Assembly (NCBI GenBank): GCA_964538875.1
Contig: CAZIHO010000065.1
Coordinates: 1 to 19,335 of the forward strand
DNA length: 19,335 nucleotides
Direction: 5' to 3'
Origin: CAZIHO01 sp964538875
GTDB taxonomy: Bacteria; Pseudomonadota; Gammaproteobacteria; Chromatiales; Chromatiaceae
Shown here: piece by piece, positions 7,381-15,927 of the stretch
Layout of the letters: each line of letters begins with the position of its first letter
How positions within the stretch are numbered: the first letter of the stretch is position 1
Made by a program: the position numbers and the translations under genes
The notes under the pieces: model-generated
The model's input: the letters and a program-made list of their open reading frames with translations, nothing else
Told to the model about the DNA's origin: nothing
The model's database searches: none

Positions 7381-9701
7381 GCCCCGCTGCCCTCGCCGGG
7401 CAAGCCCGCGCCGCCAAGGAGTTGCTGGACGCGGGCCGCTTTGCCGCGGCCATGAAAATCTATCAGGCGGTCAGCCGCGACCACCCGGACAACGCCCAAG
7501 CGGCGCTGATGGTGGGCTTGTGCCGTACGCGGCTGGGACAGCGGGACCAGGCCCTGCGCCAGTACCGGGAGGTTACCCGGCGCTGGCCGACCTTCCTGCC
7601 CGGCTACTTCAACCTGGGCAACCTGTACGCCGAGCAACGTCTCTGGCCCCAGGCCCAGGAGGCTTACCAGCGCTGCCTGGCCCTTGATCCGGGCCTATGG
7701 GCCGCCTACGTTCAGTTGGTCCAGATCCTGACCCACCTGGGCCAAGCCAGCGCGGCGGCGGAACTGCTGGACACCGCCCGCCAGCGGCTCCCCTACCAGG
7801 CGGACCGGTGGCGGGATCTAGGGGACCTACAAGCCCAGGCCGGCGATTTGACCGGCGCCATCCGCACCTACCGGGAACTGGCGGACCGCCAGGGCGATGC
7901 GGGCTGGCTGCTCGGCAACCTGGGCTCGTTGCTAGCCCGGGCCGGACAGGCGGAGGACGCGGCCGCCGTGCTGACCCGCGCCGCCGGGCTACCGGACGCG
8001 GACGCCCTCAGTCACTACAACCTGGTACATGCCCTGTTACTGCTGGACCAGATCCAGGACGCCCAGGTCCACGCCCAACGGGTCCTGGACCAGTTTCCGC
8101 TCCAGCCGGCGGCCCAGTTGGCCTGGGCCAGCGTCAGCGCGGTACGGGGTGATTTCGCCGCTGCCGAAAGCGCCCTGGCGCGCATGGCGGAACTGCCCCC
8201 GGATCCCCGCCTGCCGGTGGAAGCCCAGGCGCGCCTGTCACCGCCCTGGCCGGATTCCTTCCCCATCCCCTGGGTGGCTGGGGGTCTGTACGCCGCCTGG
8301 TGGCTGGAACAGATTGAACGCTGCGATTGGCGGGAGTACACCCGCAAACGGGAACGCCTGGCAAGCCTGGTCCCAGTCGCGGACCCCATCCCGCCAGGCG
8401 CGCCGCCGCTGGCACCCTTCGACGCCCTCATCCTGCCGGTCAGCCCGGCGGCCCGCTTGACCCTGGCCAAGCAATACAGCCGGGCGCTCCAGGACTATAT
8501 GAACCCCTGGCGGCAGCCGGCTGCGCCGGCTGGCCGGCACCCAGCCAAGGGTCCCTTGCGGGTCGGTTATTGCTCGCCGGATTTTCGGGATCATCCCATC
8601 GGCCACCTGGCGCGGGACCTGTTTCGCCTCCATGACCGGAGTCATGTGCGGGCCTTCGCCTACGATCTGCACCCACCGGACCATGACGGCTTTATCCGGA
8701 GCATGGGCCTCGGCCAGGGCCAGTACCGCAACCTGGCCGCCCTGTCCAACCGGGAGGCGGCGAGGCGCATCGCCGCCGATGGCATCCAGATCCTGGTGGA
8801 CCTGTGCGGTTACACCCGTTACAACCGGGCGGAAATCCTGGCCCTGCGGCCGGCGCCGATCCAGATCAGTTCCATGGGCTTTCCGGGCAGCATGGGCGCC
8901 GATTTCATGGATTACCTGATCGGCTCCGAGTTGCTGATTCCCCCGGAGCATGAAGGCCTCTACTCGGAAAAGATTCTGCGCCTGCCGGACGCCCACAACC
9001 TGGTCAGCGGCTGGCCCCAACCCGGTGATCCGGGTCCGCGCAGCCGCTGGGGCTTGCCGGACCAGGGTCCGGTGTTGGCCAGTTTCAATTCCTATTACAA
9101 AATCGAGCCCCAAGTATTTGACATCTGGATGGGACTGCTGCGGGACTTCCCCGACACCCGGCTGTGGCTGCTGGCGGAAACCCCGGACGTGCGCCGGCGC
9201 CTGGTCGCGGAAGCCGGCAGCCGGGGCGTGGCCCCGGAGCACATCATCTTCGCCGGGCGGGTTTCGCCCCAAGAACACCTGACCCGCCTAGGACTGGCGG
9301 ATCTCTATCTGGACACCCTGGTGTACAGCGCCTTTACCACCCTCAGCATGGCCCTGTGGGCCGGCGTGCCGGTGCTGGCCTGCCTGGGCGACGGCTACGC
9401 CAGCCGCATGGGCGCGGTGGCGGTGGCCACGGCGGGATTACCGGACCTGGTGGCCGCCGACCCCCGCGCCTACCAACAACTGGCCAGGGAGTTGCTCCAG
9501 GATCCGGCCCGCCTGGCCGGGCTGCGCGCCCGCCTCAAGGACCAGGGACCCCACAACCGCCTGTTCGACAAGCATCGCTATCTGGCCCATTTGGAATCCG
9601 GCTATCGGCTGATCTGGGACCGCCATCTATCCGGCGCGGCACCGGACCACATCCGGGTTCCGGCCCTGGATCTGTCCCCGGCCGGGGGGCGCCCTAGATG
9701 A
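7377..9701 (+). CDS. TPR protein with O-GlcNAc-transferase-like (GT41) catalytic domain
   Basis: A 774-aa cytosolic protein. Residues 1 to about 275 are tetratricopeptide repeats (GYFNLGNLYAEQRLWPQAQE, DLGDLQAQAGDLTGAI, LLGNLGSLLARAGQAEDAA). After a linker the GT41 domain runs from about 394: RVGYCSPDFRDHPIGHLARD (395-414, with the conserved HPIGH), VDLCGYT (474-480), PIQISSMGFPGSMG (494-507), ASFNSYYKIEPQVFDIW (568-584) with the Lys matching the UDP-phosphate-binding lysine of OGT, AGRVSPQEHL, and LDTLVY-SAFTTLSMALWAG (645-662). The usual NG(G/H)TT donor loop is SAFTT and a nearby Asp is Met, so donor or activity may differ. ATGA overlap with both neighbours shows translational coupling. Target proteins are unknown. 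Confidence 0.9.
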   Translation: MSPAALAGQARAAKELLDAGRFAAAMKIYQAVSRDHPDNAQAALMVGLCRTRLGQRDQALRQYREVTRRWPTFLPGYFNLGNLYAEQRLWPQAQEAYQRCLALDPGLWAAYVQLVQILTHLGQASAAAELLDTARQRLPYQADRWRDLGDLQAQAGDLTGAIRTYRELADRQGDAGWLLGNLGSLLARAGQAEDAAAVLTRAAGLPDADALSHYNLVHALLLLDQIQDAQVHAQRVLDQFPLQPAAQLAWASVSAVRGDFAAAESALARMAELPPDPRLPVEAQARLSPPWPDSFPIPWVAGGLYAAWWLEQIERCDWREYTRKRERLASLVPVADPIPPGAPPLAPFDALILPVSPAARLTLAKQYSRALQDYMNPWRQPAAPAGRHPAKGPLRVGYCSPDFRDHPIGHLARDLFRLHDRSHVRAFAYDLHPPDHDGFIRSMGLGQGQYRNLAALSNREAARRIAADGIQILVDLCGYTRYNRAEILALRPAPIQISSMGFPGSMGADFMDYLIGSELLIPPEHEGLYSEKILRLPDAHNLVSGWPQPGDPGPRSRWGLPDQGPVLASFNSYYKIEPQVFDIWMGLLRDFPDTRLWLLAETPDVRRRLVAEAGSRGVAPEHIIFAGRVSPQEHLTRLGLADLYLDTLVYSAFTTLSMALWAGVPVLACLGDGYASRMGAVAVATAGLPDLVAADPRAYQQLARELLQDPARLAGLRARLKDQGPHNRLFDKHRYLAHLESGYRLIWDRHLSGAAPDHIRVPALDLSPAGGRPR

Positions 9702-10741
9702 GCCACTGGGTCCTGGCGATGCTTCCGGTTGCCCTGTGGGGGTTGAGCCTCTGGCTTACCCGGCGTTTTAGCCTGCCCGAGTCGGTTTTTTATATTCCGG
9801 ACCCGCCCAACGACCGCTCCCTGCATGACCGGCCGGTGCCCCGATCCGGCGGCGTGGCGATCCTGCTGGCGGCGGGCCTGGGAATTATCGCCCTCCATAG
9901 CCTGATCGGCTTATCGACGCCCCTGCTGGCCACCCTCATGGCCGGCTTCGCCCTGGGCTGGCTGTCCTTCGTAGAGGACCGCTGGGGCTTGCCGCGCCGC
10001 TATCGGCTGGTGGCCCAAGTGGGCGCCGCCCTGCTGGTGATGGGTTTCGGCGGGCTGTCCCTGGCGCCGCTGGCGATTCCCGGTGGCCAACTACACCTGG
10101 AACCCTGGCTGGCCTGGCCACTGACGCTGCTGTACATCGTCTGGATGACCAATCTCTATAACTTCATGGACGGCATGGACGGCTTCGCCGGCGGCATGGC
10201 GGTATTTGGTTTTGGCACCCTGGCCTGGTTGGGCTGGTCCGGCGGCGCCCTGGAATTTGCCCTAACGGCCCTTGCAATCGGGGCGGCGGCCGGCGGATTC
10301 CTGGTCTGGAATTTTCCCCCGGCGCGTATTTTCATGGGCGATAGCGGTAGCATCTTCCTCGGCTTCCTGGCCGGCACCCTGTCCCTGCAAGGCGCCAGCC
10401 AGGGCCTGTTTCCCCTATGGGTGGCCTTGCTAGTGTTCTCGCCCTTTGTGGTGGACGCCACTTTCACGCTCCTGCGCCGTCTGGTCCAGGGCGAACGGAT
10501 CTGGCTGGCCCATCGCGGCCACATTTACCAGCGCCTGGTGCGACTGGGCTGGGGCCATCGCCCGGTCCTGTTGCGCGCCTATGGGCTGATGGCTGTCTGT
10601 GCCGCCAGCGCCGTGCAAGCAACCCGCATGGCGGCGGCGGAGCAGGTCTGGCTGCTGGCTATGTGGGCGGCTATCTATGGATTGATCGTCCTCAAGACCC
10701 GCTGGCTGGAGGATCGCCCCGCCGGATCGACCGGGCTATGA
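9698..10741 (+). CDS. polyprenyl-phosphate sugar-1-phosphate transferase, WecA/WbpL type (MraY superfamily)
   Basis: A 347-aa polytopic inner-membrane enzyme that should transfer a HexNAc-1-phosphate from a UDP-sugar to undecaprenyl phosphate, the first step of a surface glycan. About ten membrane segments alternate with the family motifs: PNDRSLHDRPVPRSGG (37-52), NLYNFMDGMDGFAGG (152-166), NFPPARIFMGDSGSIFLG (205-222) with the catalytic Asp, and HRGHIYQRL (272-280). The last motif resembles the HRxHxYQ of WbpL-like O-antigen initiators more than the HIHH of WecA. It overlaps the GT41 gene by ATGA and ends the operon. No other glycan-assembly genes are near, so the final product cannot be told. 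Confidence 0.9.
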   Translation: MSHWVLAMLPVALWGLSLWLTRRFSLPESVFYIPDPPNDRSLHDRPVPRSGGVAILLAAGLGIIALHSLIGLSTPLLATLMAGFALGWLSFVEDRWGLPRRYRLVAQVGAALLVMGFGGLSLAPLAIPGGQLHLEPWLAWPLTLLYIVWMTNLYNFMDGMDGFAGGMAVFGFGTLAWLGWSGGALEFALTALAIGAAAGGFLVWNFPPARIFMGDSGSIFLGFLAGTLSLQGASQGLFPLWVALLVFSPFVVDATFTLLRRLVQGERIWLAHRGHIYQRLVRLGWGHRPVLLRAYGLMAVCAASAVQATRMAAAEQVWLLAMWAAIYGLIVLKTRWLEDRPAGSTGL

Positions 10742-10890
10742 ATCATGCTTTTTAGTCTTTTACAGCGAATTTCGCCGCCATTCCCCTCCCCCACCCAGGG
10801 GAGTGAGCGTTAAACTGGGCGCCCATGACCCCTCTGGGACGAGATACGGGCACCAAAATCAATCCCTTGGGCAATAGGTGAGAAAGACCC

Positions 10891-11460
10891 ATGCAAAAGC
10901 CAATGACATCCGTTTCCCTGGGCCTTGCGGCCGCCGTGACCACCCTGCTGCTGTTGAGCGGCTGCCAAACCGCACCCAGCGTCAACGACCAAGCAGTTAC
11001 CAAGGTGCGAGGCAGCGGCCAGGTGTATCAGGCCTCCGGCAAGTTAAAGGCGGTTGAGCACAAGAAACGGGACTTGGCGGTCAAGTACCCGGATGGGCGC
11101 ATGGTCAAGGTCCATTGCGAACCCGAGGTGACCAATTTCGAACAGTTACGGCTGGACCGGGACATCACGGCCTCGTTCGAGGACATCGCCGAGCTAGTCC
11201 CGGCGGGGCAGGCACAGGGCGGTGCTGCGGCGGCCCAGGGTAAGCGGCCAGGGGGTTCGCCCCCCAAGCTCACGGAACTGAACGCCCAGTTGGTCAAGGT
11301 GGACCCGGCGACCCGCCAAGTGACCCTGCGTGAATCCAGCGGCGCCACCCACGTCCTCAACGCCGCGCCCGAAGTGCAAAACCTGGCGGAACTGGCGCCC
11401 GGCACGCCGGTGGTGGCCCGCTTCTTCAGCGCGGTTCGCATCGACCTGGGCAGCCGCTAA
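10891..11460 (+). CDS. outer-membrane lipoprotein with a duplicated small domain
   Basis: A 189-aa lipoprotein. The signal peptide ends in the lipobox L-S-G-C with Cys25, followed by Gln, so Lol sorting to the outer membrane is expected. The mature part holds two related modules, about 47-97 and 131-185, each with paired beta strands and the shared pattern EVxNxxxLxxxxxVxAxF (EPEVTNFEQLRLDRDITASF and APEVQNLAELAPGTPVVARF). A Gly/Ala/Pro-rich linker joins them. I do not recognise a named family; small beta-barrel modules of this kind occur in periplasmic proteins. The start has AGGTGA upstream. A G+C hairpin without a T-run follows the stop (11463-11486). Confidence 0.8.
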   Translation: MQKPMTSVSLGLAAAVTTLLLLSGCQTAPSVNDQAVTKVRGSGQVYQASGKLKAVEHKKRDLAVKYPDGRMVKVHCEPEVTNFEQLRLDRDITASFEDIAELVPAGQAQGGAAAAQGKRPGGSPPKLTELNAQLVKVDPATRQVTLRESSGATHVLNAAPEVQNLAELAPGTPVVARFFSAVRIDLGSR

Positions 11461-11462
11461 GC

Positions 11463-11486
11463 GCCGCCGAACCCAGACCCGGCGGC
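11463..11486 (+). terminator. G+C hairpin after the lipoprotein gene
   Basis: GCCGCCG (11463-11469) pairs perfectly with CGGCGGC (11480-11486) across a ten-base loop, starting two bases after the stop codon. There is no T-run, so termination strength is uncertain. Confidence 0.35.
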
Positions 11487-11498
11487 CGGGGTCGCCAG

Positions 11499-11597
11499 TC
11501 AGCGGGGTTCCTGGTCCCGTGCAATCAAACAGGTCCCGGAGCGGCGGTCATAACAGGCCAGCCGGTCCGGGTCCCGCCGCCGCCCTAGCAGGCCAGC
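11499..11597 (-). CDS. possible C-terminus of an unidentified protein, truncated by the assembly gap
   Basis: On the minus strand a frame enters from the N-run and reads 32 residues to TGA at 11501-11499, including RLACYD, RRSGTC and LIARDQ. The composition looks protein-like and no stop interrupts it, but the piece is short and has no family I can name. If real, most of the gene lies in the missing sequence. It would be convergent with the lipoprotein gene and divergent from the gene at 11754. Confidence 0.25.
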   Translation of the reverse strand, partial: AGLLGRRRDPDRLACYDRRSGTCLIARDQEPR

Positions 11598-11697
11598 NNN
11601 NNNNNNNNNNNNNNNNNNNNNNNNNNNNNNNNNNNNNNNNNNNNNNNNNNNNNNNNNNNNNNNNNNNNNNNNNNNNNNNNNNNNNNNNNNNNNNNNN
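11598..11697. other. assembly gap (100 N)
   Basis: Exactly 100 N, the conventional placeholder for a gap of unknown size. The true distance and any gene content between the two flanks cannot be known. The octamer AGGCCAGC occurs twice in the 45 bases before the gap, and the flanks are very GC-rich, which may explain the assembly break. Confidence 0.98.
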
Positions 11698-11753
11698 GCC
11701 GGGGTCAACCCAGCCTGCTAGAATCTCAGTTTTTCGGCCCGGATCACGCCGCC

Positions 11754-12419
11754 ATGCCTAAGGAACATTTTGATATTTACTTCACGGGGCAACTGCTGGC
11801 TGGCCAAGACCCCGCAGCGGCCAGGGAACAGGTGGCCCGGTTGTTCAAGGTGAACGACAGCCAACTGAAGGCGCTATTTTCTGGCATCCCGGTGGCGGTC
11901 AAGCGCGGCGTGGATTTAGACACGGCGGCTAAGTACCGGGCCCTGTTTCGCCAAGCCGGCGCCCTGGTCGAAATCCGCTCCGCCGCCGAGCCGGGTGCCA
12001 GTGCCAAACCGTCGCCTATGCCAGCACCTAAGCCAGCCGCCACCGATGCGGGCTGGGAACTGGCGCCGCCGAACACGGGGAGCCTGGAAGGCTACGCGCC
12101 GTCAACGCGGCCGGCGCCCTTGCCGGATATCAGCGCCATGGGGCTGGACGCGCCAGGCACCATCCTGGACGAGCGGCTGCCCCTGCCGGAGGTGGACCTG
12201 GATACCAGCGGCATGGACCTGGTGGGGGGAGACTGGTCCCTGGAGGACTGCCAACCCGCCTTGGCACCTCCTCCGCCGCCAGACATCAGCGGTCTGAGCC
12301 TGGGCGCGCCGGGTGCTCCCCTAGACCCCCTGCCGCCACCGCCGGCCGCGCCGCTGCCCGATATCAGCCAACTGGGGCTGGAGGAACCCGCCCCCGTGCG
12401 CCCCTTCAACAAGCCATGA
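11754..12419 (+). CDS. protein with N-terminal FTGxLLxGxD module and proline-rich repeats
   Basis: A 221-aa protein of unknown function. Residues 1-75 form a compact alpha/beta module (FDIYFTGQLLAGQD, VARLFKVND, ALFSGIPVAVKRG, YRALFRQAGALVEI). I recall this module at the N-terminus of various gammaproteobacterial membrane or DUF805-type proteins, but cannot name it. The rest is low-complexity Pro/Ala with three degenerate copies of PDISxxxLxxPG (around 123, 176 and 206) and an acidic WSLEDC segment. No membrane segment is present, so it is either a soluble short version or a scaffold. It overlaps the flavoprotein gene by ATGA, so the two are translated together. The ribosome binding site is weak. 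Confidence 0.75.
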   Translation: MPKEHFDIYFTGQLLAGQDPAAAREQVARLFKVNDSQLKALFSGIPVAVKRGVDLDTAAKYRALFRQAGALVEIRSAAEPGASAKPSPMPAPKPAATDAGWELAPPNTGSLEGYAPSTRPAPLPDISAMGLDAPGTILDERLPLPEVDLDTSGMDLVGGDWSLEDCQPALAPPPPPDISGLSLGAPGAPLDPLPPPPAAPLPDISQLGLEEPAPVRPFNKP

Positions 12420-13615
12420 GTAGTACTGTCATGCTGGATTGCCTGGTCATCGGAGGCGGAATTAGCGGCCTCGGACTTGCCCATTGGTGCGCTCGCCGCG
12501 GGCTTCGTACCCAAGTGTTGGAAAAGTCCCCCCAGGTTGGGGGTTGCCTGGCCAGCCACGCCTTCCAGGGCGCCGAGGACTTTTGGGTGGAGATGGGCGC
12601 CCACACTTGCTACAACAGCTACGGACATTTGCTGGACATCGGCAACGACCTGGGCCTGCGCGGCTCCCTGGCGCCCAAGGCCAAGTTGCGCTTTCAAATG
12701 TTGGTGGGGAACAGGCTCCAATCCATTGTCTCGCGGCTGTTTCTTTGGCAATTGGTCCGCTCCCTCCCACGCCTGTTCACCGCCAAGAAAACCAACCAAT
12801 ACGTGGCCGGGTATTACTCCAAGGTGTTGGGCATCCATAACTATCAAAGGGTGTTTGGGCCCGCCTTTGACGCCGTGATTTGCCAACCGGCGGACCTGTT
12901 TCCGGCAGACCTGTTATTCCGCCGCAAACGGCGCCGCAAGGGCTTTCCCCGGAGTTTCACCCTGCCCCAGGGATTGGGGACCATCCCGGCGGCCATGGCG
13001 GCGCAACCGGGCCTTGAAGTGGTCACGGGCCAAGGGGCGGCGCGGGTGGCCAAGACCGGCGACGGCTATCAGGTCACCCAGGACGATGGTCAGGTGCTCC
13101 GGTGCCGCCACTTGGCGGTGGCGGTGGCGCCCGACCAAGCCGCAAGTCTGTTGGCGGACTGTCATCCCGAACTAACGGAAACCCTGGCCCGGATTCGCAT
13201 GGCCAAGATCGAGTCGGTGGGCGTGATGGTAGCCAAAGAGGCCACCAGCCTGCCGCCCCTGGCCGGCATCATCGCCTCCCGGCATATTTTTTACTCGGCG
13301 GTATCCAGGGATTATTTGGCGCACCCCAGCTACCGGGGCTTCACCTTCCATTTCCGCCCGGATCGCAGTGAGGAATGGGAACAGCGGGGGTGGATCCAGC
13401 AGGCGCTCAAGGTTCCGGAATCCGCCCTGATCGGCGTGGAACGGCGCCTCAACCGGCTACCCGCGCTACGGGTAGGACATCATGCCCTGGTCCAGGACCT
13501 AGACGCCAAGCTAGCCGGCCTGCCCCTGGCCCTGCTCGGCAACTATTTTCTGGGGGTGTCCATCGAGGATTGCCTAACCCGCTCCGCCAGCGAGTTTCGG
13601 CGCCTGTGGGGATGA
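12416..13615 (+). CDS. FAD-dependent oxidoreductase, HemY/amine-oxidase-like
   Basis: A 399-aa flavoprotein. The N-terminus has the FAD-binding Rossmann motif CLVIGGGISGLGLAHWCARRG (8-28), the ribose-binding acid in VLEKSPQVGG and the substrate-side LEMGAHT-like segment VEMGAHTCYNSYG. The middle has a basic patch RRKRRRKGF; the C-terminus has LLGNYFLGVSIEDCLTRS, the second FAD contact of the protoporphyrinogen oxidase/amine oxidase superfamily. It resembles HemY-like proteins, but several unrelated desaturases and amine oxidases share this fold, so the substrate is unknown. Start ATG 12416 overlaps the preceding stop. It ends nine bases before a convergent RCK gene. Confidence 0.82.
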   Translation: MSSTVMLDCLVIGGGISGLGLAHWCARRGLRTQVLEKSPQVGGCLASHAFQGAEDFWVEMGAHTCYNSYGHLLDIGNDLGLRGSLAPKAKLRFQMLVGNRLQSIVSRLFLWQLVRSLPRLFTAKKTNQYVAGYYSKVLGIHNYQRVFGPAFDAVICQPADLFPADLLFRRKRRRKGFPRSFTLPQGLGTIPAAMAAQPGLEVVTGQGAARVAKTGDGYQVTQDDGQVLRCRHLAVAVAPDQAASLLADCHPELTETLARIRMAKIESVGVMVAKEATSLPPLAGIIASRHIFYSAVSRDYLAHPSYRGFTFHFRPDRSEEWEQRGWIQQALKVPESALIGVERRLNRLPALRVGHHALVQDLDAKLAGLPLALLGNYFLGVSIEDCLTRSASEFRRLWG

Positions 13616-13624
13616 CTCCCGCCT

Positions 13625-14326
13625 TCAGGCTTCGCCCTGCAACTCCTGGATAAAGCGGCCGATGTCGTCCCGCAGCCCGATCACTACCAGGATGTCGCCC
13701 GGCTGAATGCGGTGGGCGTTGCGGCTGGAATTGAACATCATTTCCTTGCCGCGCGTCCGGTCCACCACGCCGAGCAGGATCAGGTTGTTGTCCCGGCGCA
13801 AATCCAGCAAATGCATGGGCGCGCCGATCAGCTGGACCCCAGCCGGTACTTCCACCTCGGCCAAGTCCAAATTGGCGTCGCCAAACAGGGTCCCTTCCAG
13901 GGTTTCCACCAGCCAGGGGCGATGGATCAACTCATGGATCTTGAGCGCGGTCATGGTGTAGGGATCGATCACCCGGCTTGCGCCGGCCGCCAGGAGCTTG
14001 CTGCCAGAATCCGCAGATTCGGTGATGCAGACGATTTCCAGGCTAGGGTCCAGGGCGCGAGCGGCGATGGTCAGAAAGACGTTCTTGGACTCCTCGGGAA
14101 ACAGGCAGAAAATTAGCCGCACCTCATTGCCGATGCCCAGGTTGCGCAGGGCTGCATCGTCGGCGATGTCCACCACATTGGCTTGAAAATCCTTAGCCCG
14201 GGCCGCCGCCACCTCGGAATAGTTGTCGCCGATCAACATCAGCTCCATGCCGTTGCGGCGCAGTTGTTCCCCCACTTCCTGGCCTAGGAAGCCACACCCG
14301 AAAATGACGATGGATTGTTTTTGCAT
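13625..14326 (-). CDS. stand-alone RCK (TrkA-N/TrkA-C) protein
   Basis: A 233-aa cytosolic protein made only of an RCK unit: a Rossmann domain with GCGFLGQ (10-16) and the nucleotide-ribose acid near Asp34, continuing to about 140, then a TrkA-C domain (about 150-230) with VPAGVQLIGAP and IQPGDILVVIGLRDDI. Such units bind NAD(H) or ATP and gate K+ channels or transporters. It starts three bases after the stop of the K+ channel gene on the same strand, so they are one operon, and the protein probably regulates that channel. It is too short for full TrkA, which has two such units. Confidence 0.87.
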   Translation of the reverse strand: MQKQSIVIFGCGFLGQEVGEQLRRNGMELMLIGDNYSEVAAARAKDFQANVVDIADDAALRNLGIGNEVRLIFCLFPEESKNVFLTIAARALDPSLEIVCITESADSGSKLLAAGASRVIDPYTMTALKIHELIHRPWLVETLEGTLFGDANLDLAEVEVPAGVQLIGAPMHLLDLRRDNNLILLGVVDRTRGKEMMFNSSRNAHRIQPGDILVVIGLRDDIGRFIQELQGEA

Positions 14327-14329
14327 TGG

Positions 14330-15919
14330 TTATACCCGGCTCCCGTCCACCGACTCGCGGAAATGCAGCACACTGTAAGGATGGCCGAACACCACGATCA
14401 AGTCATTCATGCGCAAGGAAAAATCGGCACTCGGATTGAAATAAAAATTTTTATCCCCGATGGGAAAGACCGAGGTTCCAGCGTGCTCCCGATCGCTGCC
14501 CCAGCCAATGATGCCGAACAGGATCAACCGATACTGGTCCAAATACAGGTTATCGATACGACAGCCGTCCAGGGACGAGCCCCCATGCACCCGTACCGCG
14601 TCGATGCGCAGGGTTTCCTTGCCGGTGAACATTCCATAGACCACATCGAACGCCACCGGCAGCCCCACCAACTCGGCGGCCACCATGGTCACCAGACGAA
14701 ATGGGGTGACCGTGTGGTCCGCGCCAGCCAGGCGGAGTTTACTCATGTTGGCCGCGTTGTTGGCCCGGGAAATGATCTCCAAGCGGGGATTGAGCTGCCG
14801 GGCGGATAGGGTGATATAGACGTTGATCACGTCATCGCCGGTCAGGCACAGCACCCGCCGCGCCCGGTCGATATGGGCTCGCTCCAGCAGGTCGCTGCTA
14901 TCGGCCCGCCCCAGCACCGCCAGATAGCCCCGTTGTTTGGCCAATTCCACCAATTCCGGATACTGGTCGATAATCAGGAAGCGCTCCTTTTCCCGGTGCA
15001 GGCGTTCCGCCACCACCTGGCCCACCCGCCCAAATCCGCACAGGATGGTATGCCGGCCCCGCTTGCCGATCACCGCGAACACACGCCTCGTACGCTCCTC
15101 CGGTAACTTGTCGGTCATGGCAGCAATGATGACCGAGGTAAACACCGCCACGATGCTGAGCCCAATCACAATCAACACCATCGCCACCAGGCGCCCTTCC
15201 GGGGTCACCGCGACCAGGTCCCCGTAGCCCACCGTGGCGATGGTCACCACTGAGAAATACACGGCGTCGAACAGGCCGGTGATCTGGGCCCCCGCGTGCT
15301 CCGCCTCGAACACATAAAACGCGGAGGCCGCAGCCAGGACCACAAATGCCGAAAAGACACCGAGGCTCATGAGTTCGATACGCTTTTCCGCCAGCACCCG
15401 GCCCACGGAACTGATGCTTTGCACATAGCGAAATAGCTTGAACAGGCGCGCCAGCAACAGCACCCGCACGATCCCCTCGGCATGTAAATTGGGCATGATG
15501 GCCAGCAGATCCACCACGGATAGGGGGGAACGGATGAAATCCCACTTAGCGCGGACAATGGCGCGCAACGGCGGCCCAACCTCGAACGGGGCGTTGAGAT
15601 ATTCCGACCGCTGGTGATACTCCAGGATGATGGCGTGGGCGTCATTGCAGACCCAGAGGCGCAGCAGGTATTCCACCACCAGAATCAGCACCACCAGGTT
15701 ATTGAATAGATCGCCAGGCAGTCCTAGGGGATGGCGCTCTTCATAGATGAGCACCGACACGCTGACCAAGATCAGCCCGATCATCGCTAGATCAAATAGG
15801 CGCCGGATCGGACTGGTCGGCCCCTCCAATAACTCATACACCCACTCCTTGGCGTGCCGATAGCGGCGGGAATCTTCCAGCAGATAGCTCAGCCTCAACA
15901 ATTGCTGGCTCAGGATCAT
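14330..15919 (-). CDS. six-segment potassium channel with C-terminal RCK domains
   Basis: A 529-aa inner-membrane channel. S1-S3 lie within about 40-145, and an S4-like helix with spaced arginines (VRVLLLARLFKLFRYV, 151-166) suggests a voltage-sensor fold. S5, the pore helix and the filter TIATVGYGD (226-234) follow, then S6 (245-268). The cytosolic part begins with an RCK Rossmann motif CGFGRVGQVVAERL (294-307) and ends with a TrkA-C-like domain (about 440-525). Residues 92-130 form an extra loop between S2 and S3. Start ATG 15919 has no obvious ribosome binding site and lies eight bases from a perfect 12-base palindrome. Co-transcribed with a separate RCK gene. K+ selectivity is well supported by GYGD; gating mode is inferred. 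Confidence 0.92.
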   Translation of the reverse strand: MILSQQLLRLSYLLEDSRRYRHAKEWVYELLEGPTSPIRRLFDLAMIGLILVSVSVLIYEERHPLGLPGDLFNNLVVLILVVEYLLRLWVCNDAHAIILEYHQRSEYLNAPFEVGPPLRAIVRAKWDFIRSPLSVVDLLAIMPNLHAEGIVRVLLLARLFKLFRYVQSISSVGRVLAEKRIELMSLGVFSAFVVLAAASAFYVFEAEHAGAQITGLFDAVYFSVVTIATVGYGDLVAVTPEGRLVAMVLIVIGLSIVAVFTSVIIAAMTDKLPEERTRRVFAVIGKRGRHTILCGFGRVGQVVAERLHREKERFLIIDQYPELVELAKQRGYLAVLGRADSSDLLERAHIDRARRVLCLTGDDVINVYITLSARQLNPRLEIISRANNAANMSKLRLAGADHTVTPFRLVTMVAAELVGLPVAFDVVYGMFTGKETLRIDAVRVHGGSSLDGCRIDNLYLDQYRLILFGIIGWGSDREHAGTSVFPIGDKNFYFNPSADFSLRMNDLIVVFGHPYSVLHFRESVDGSRV

Positions 15920-15927
15920 ACAATAAT

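Noticed and set aside
8238..9278. Long minus-strand open frame (346 codons) inside the GT41 gene
   Set aside because: Antisense shadow of a gene with strong family motifs; its own translation has no domain and no ribosome binding site.
11330..11761. Plus-strand open frame running through the N-run
   Set aside because: It is continuous only because N codons cannot be stops; it overlaps the lipoprotein gene out of frame.
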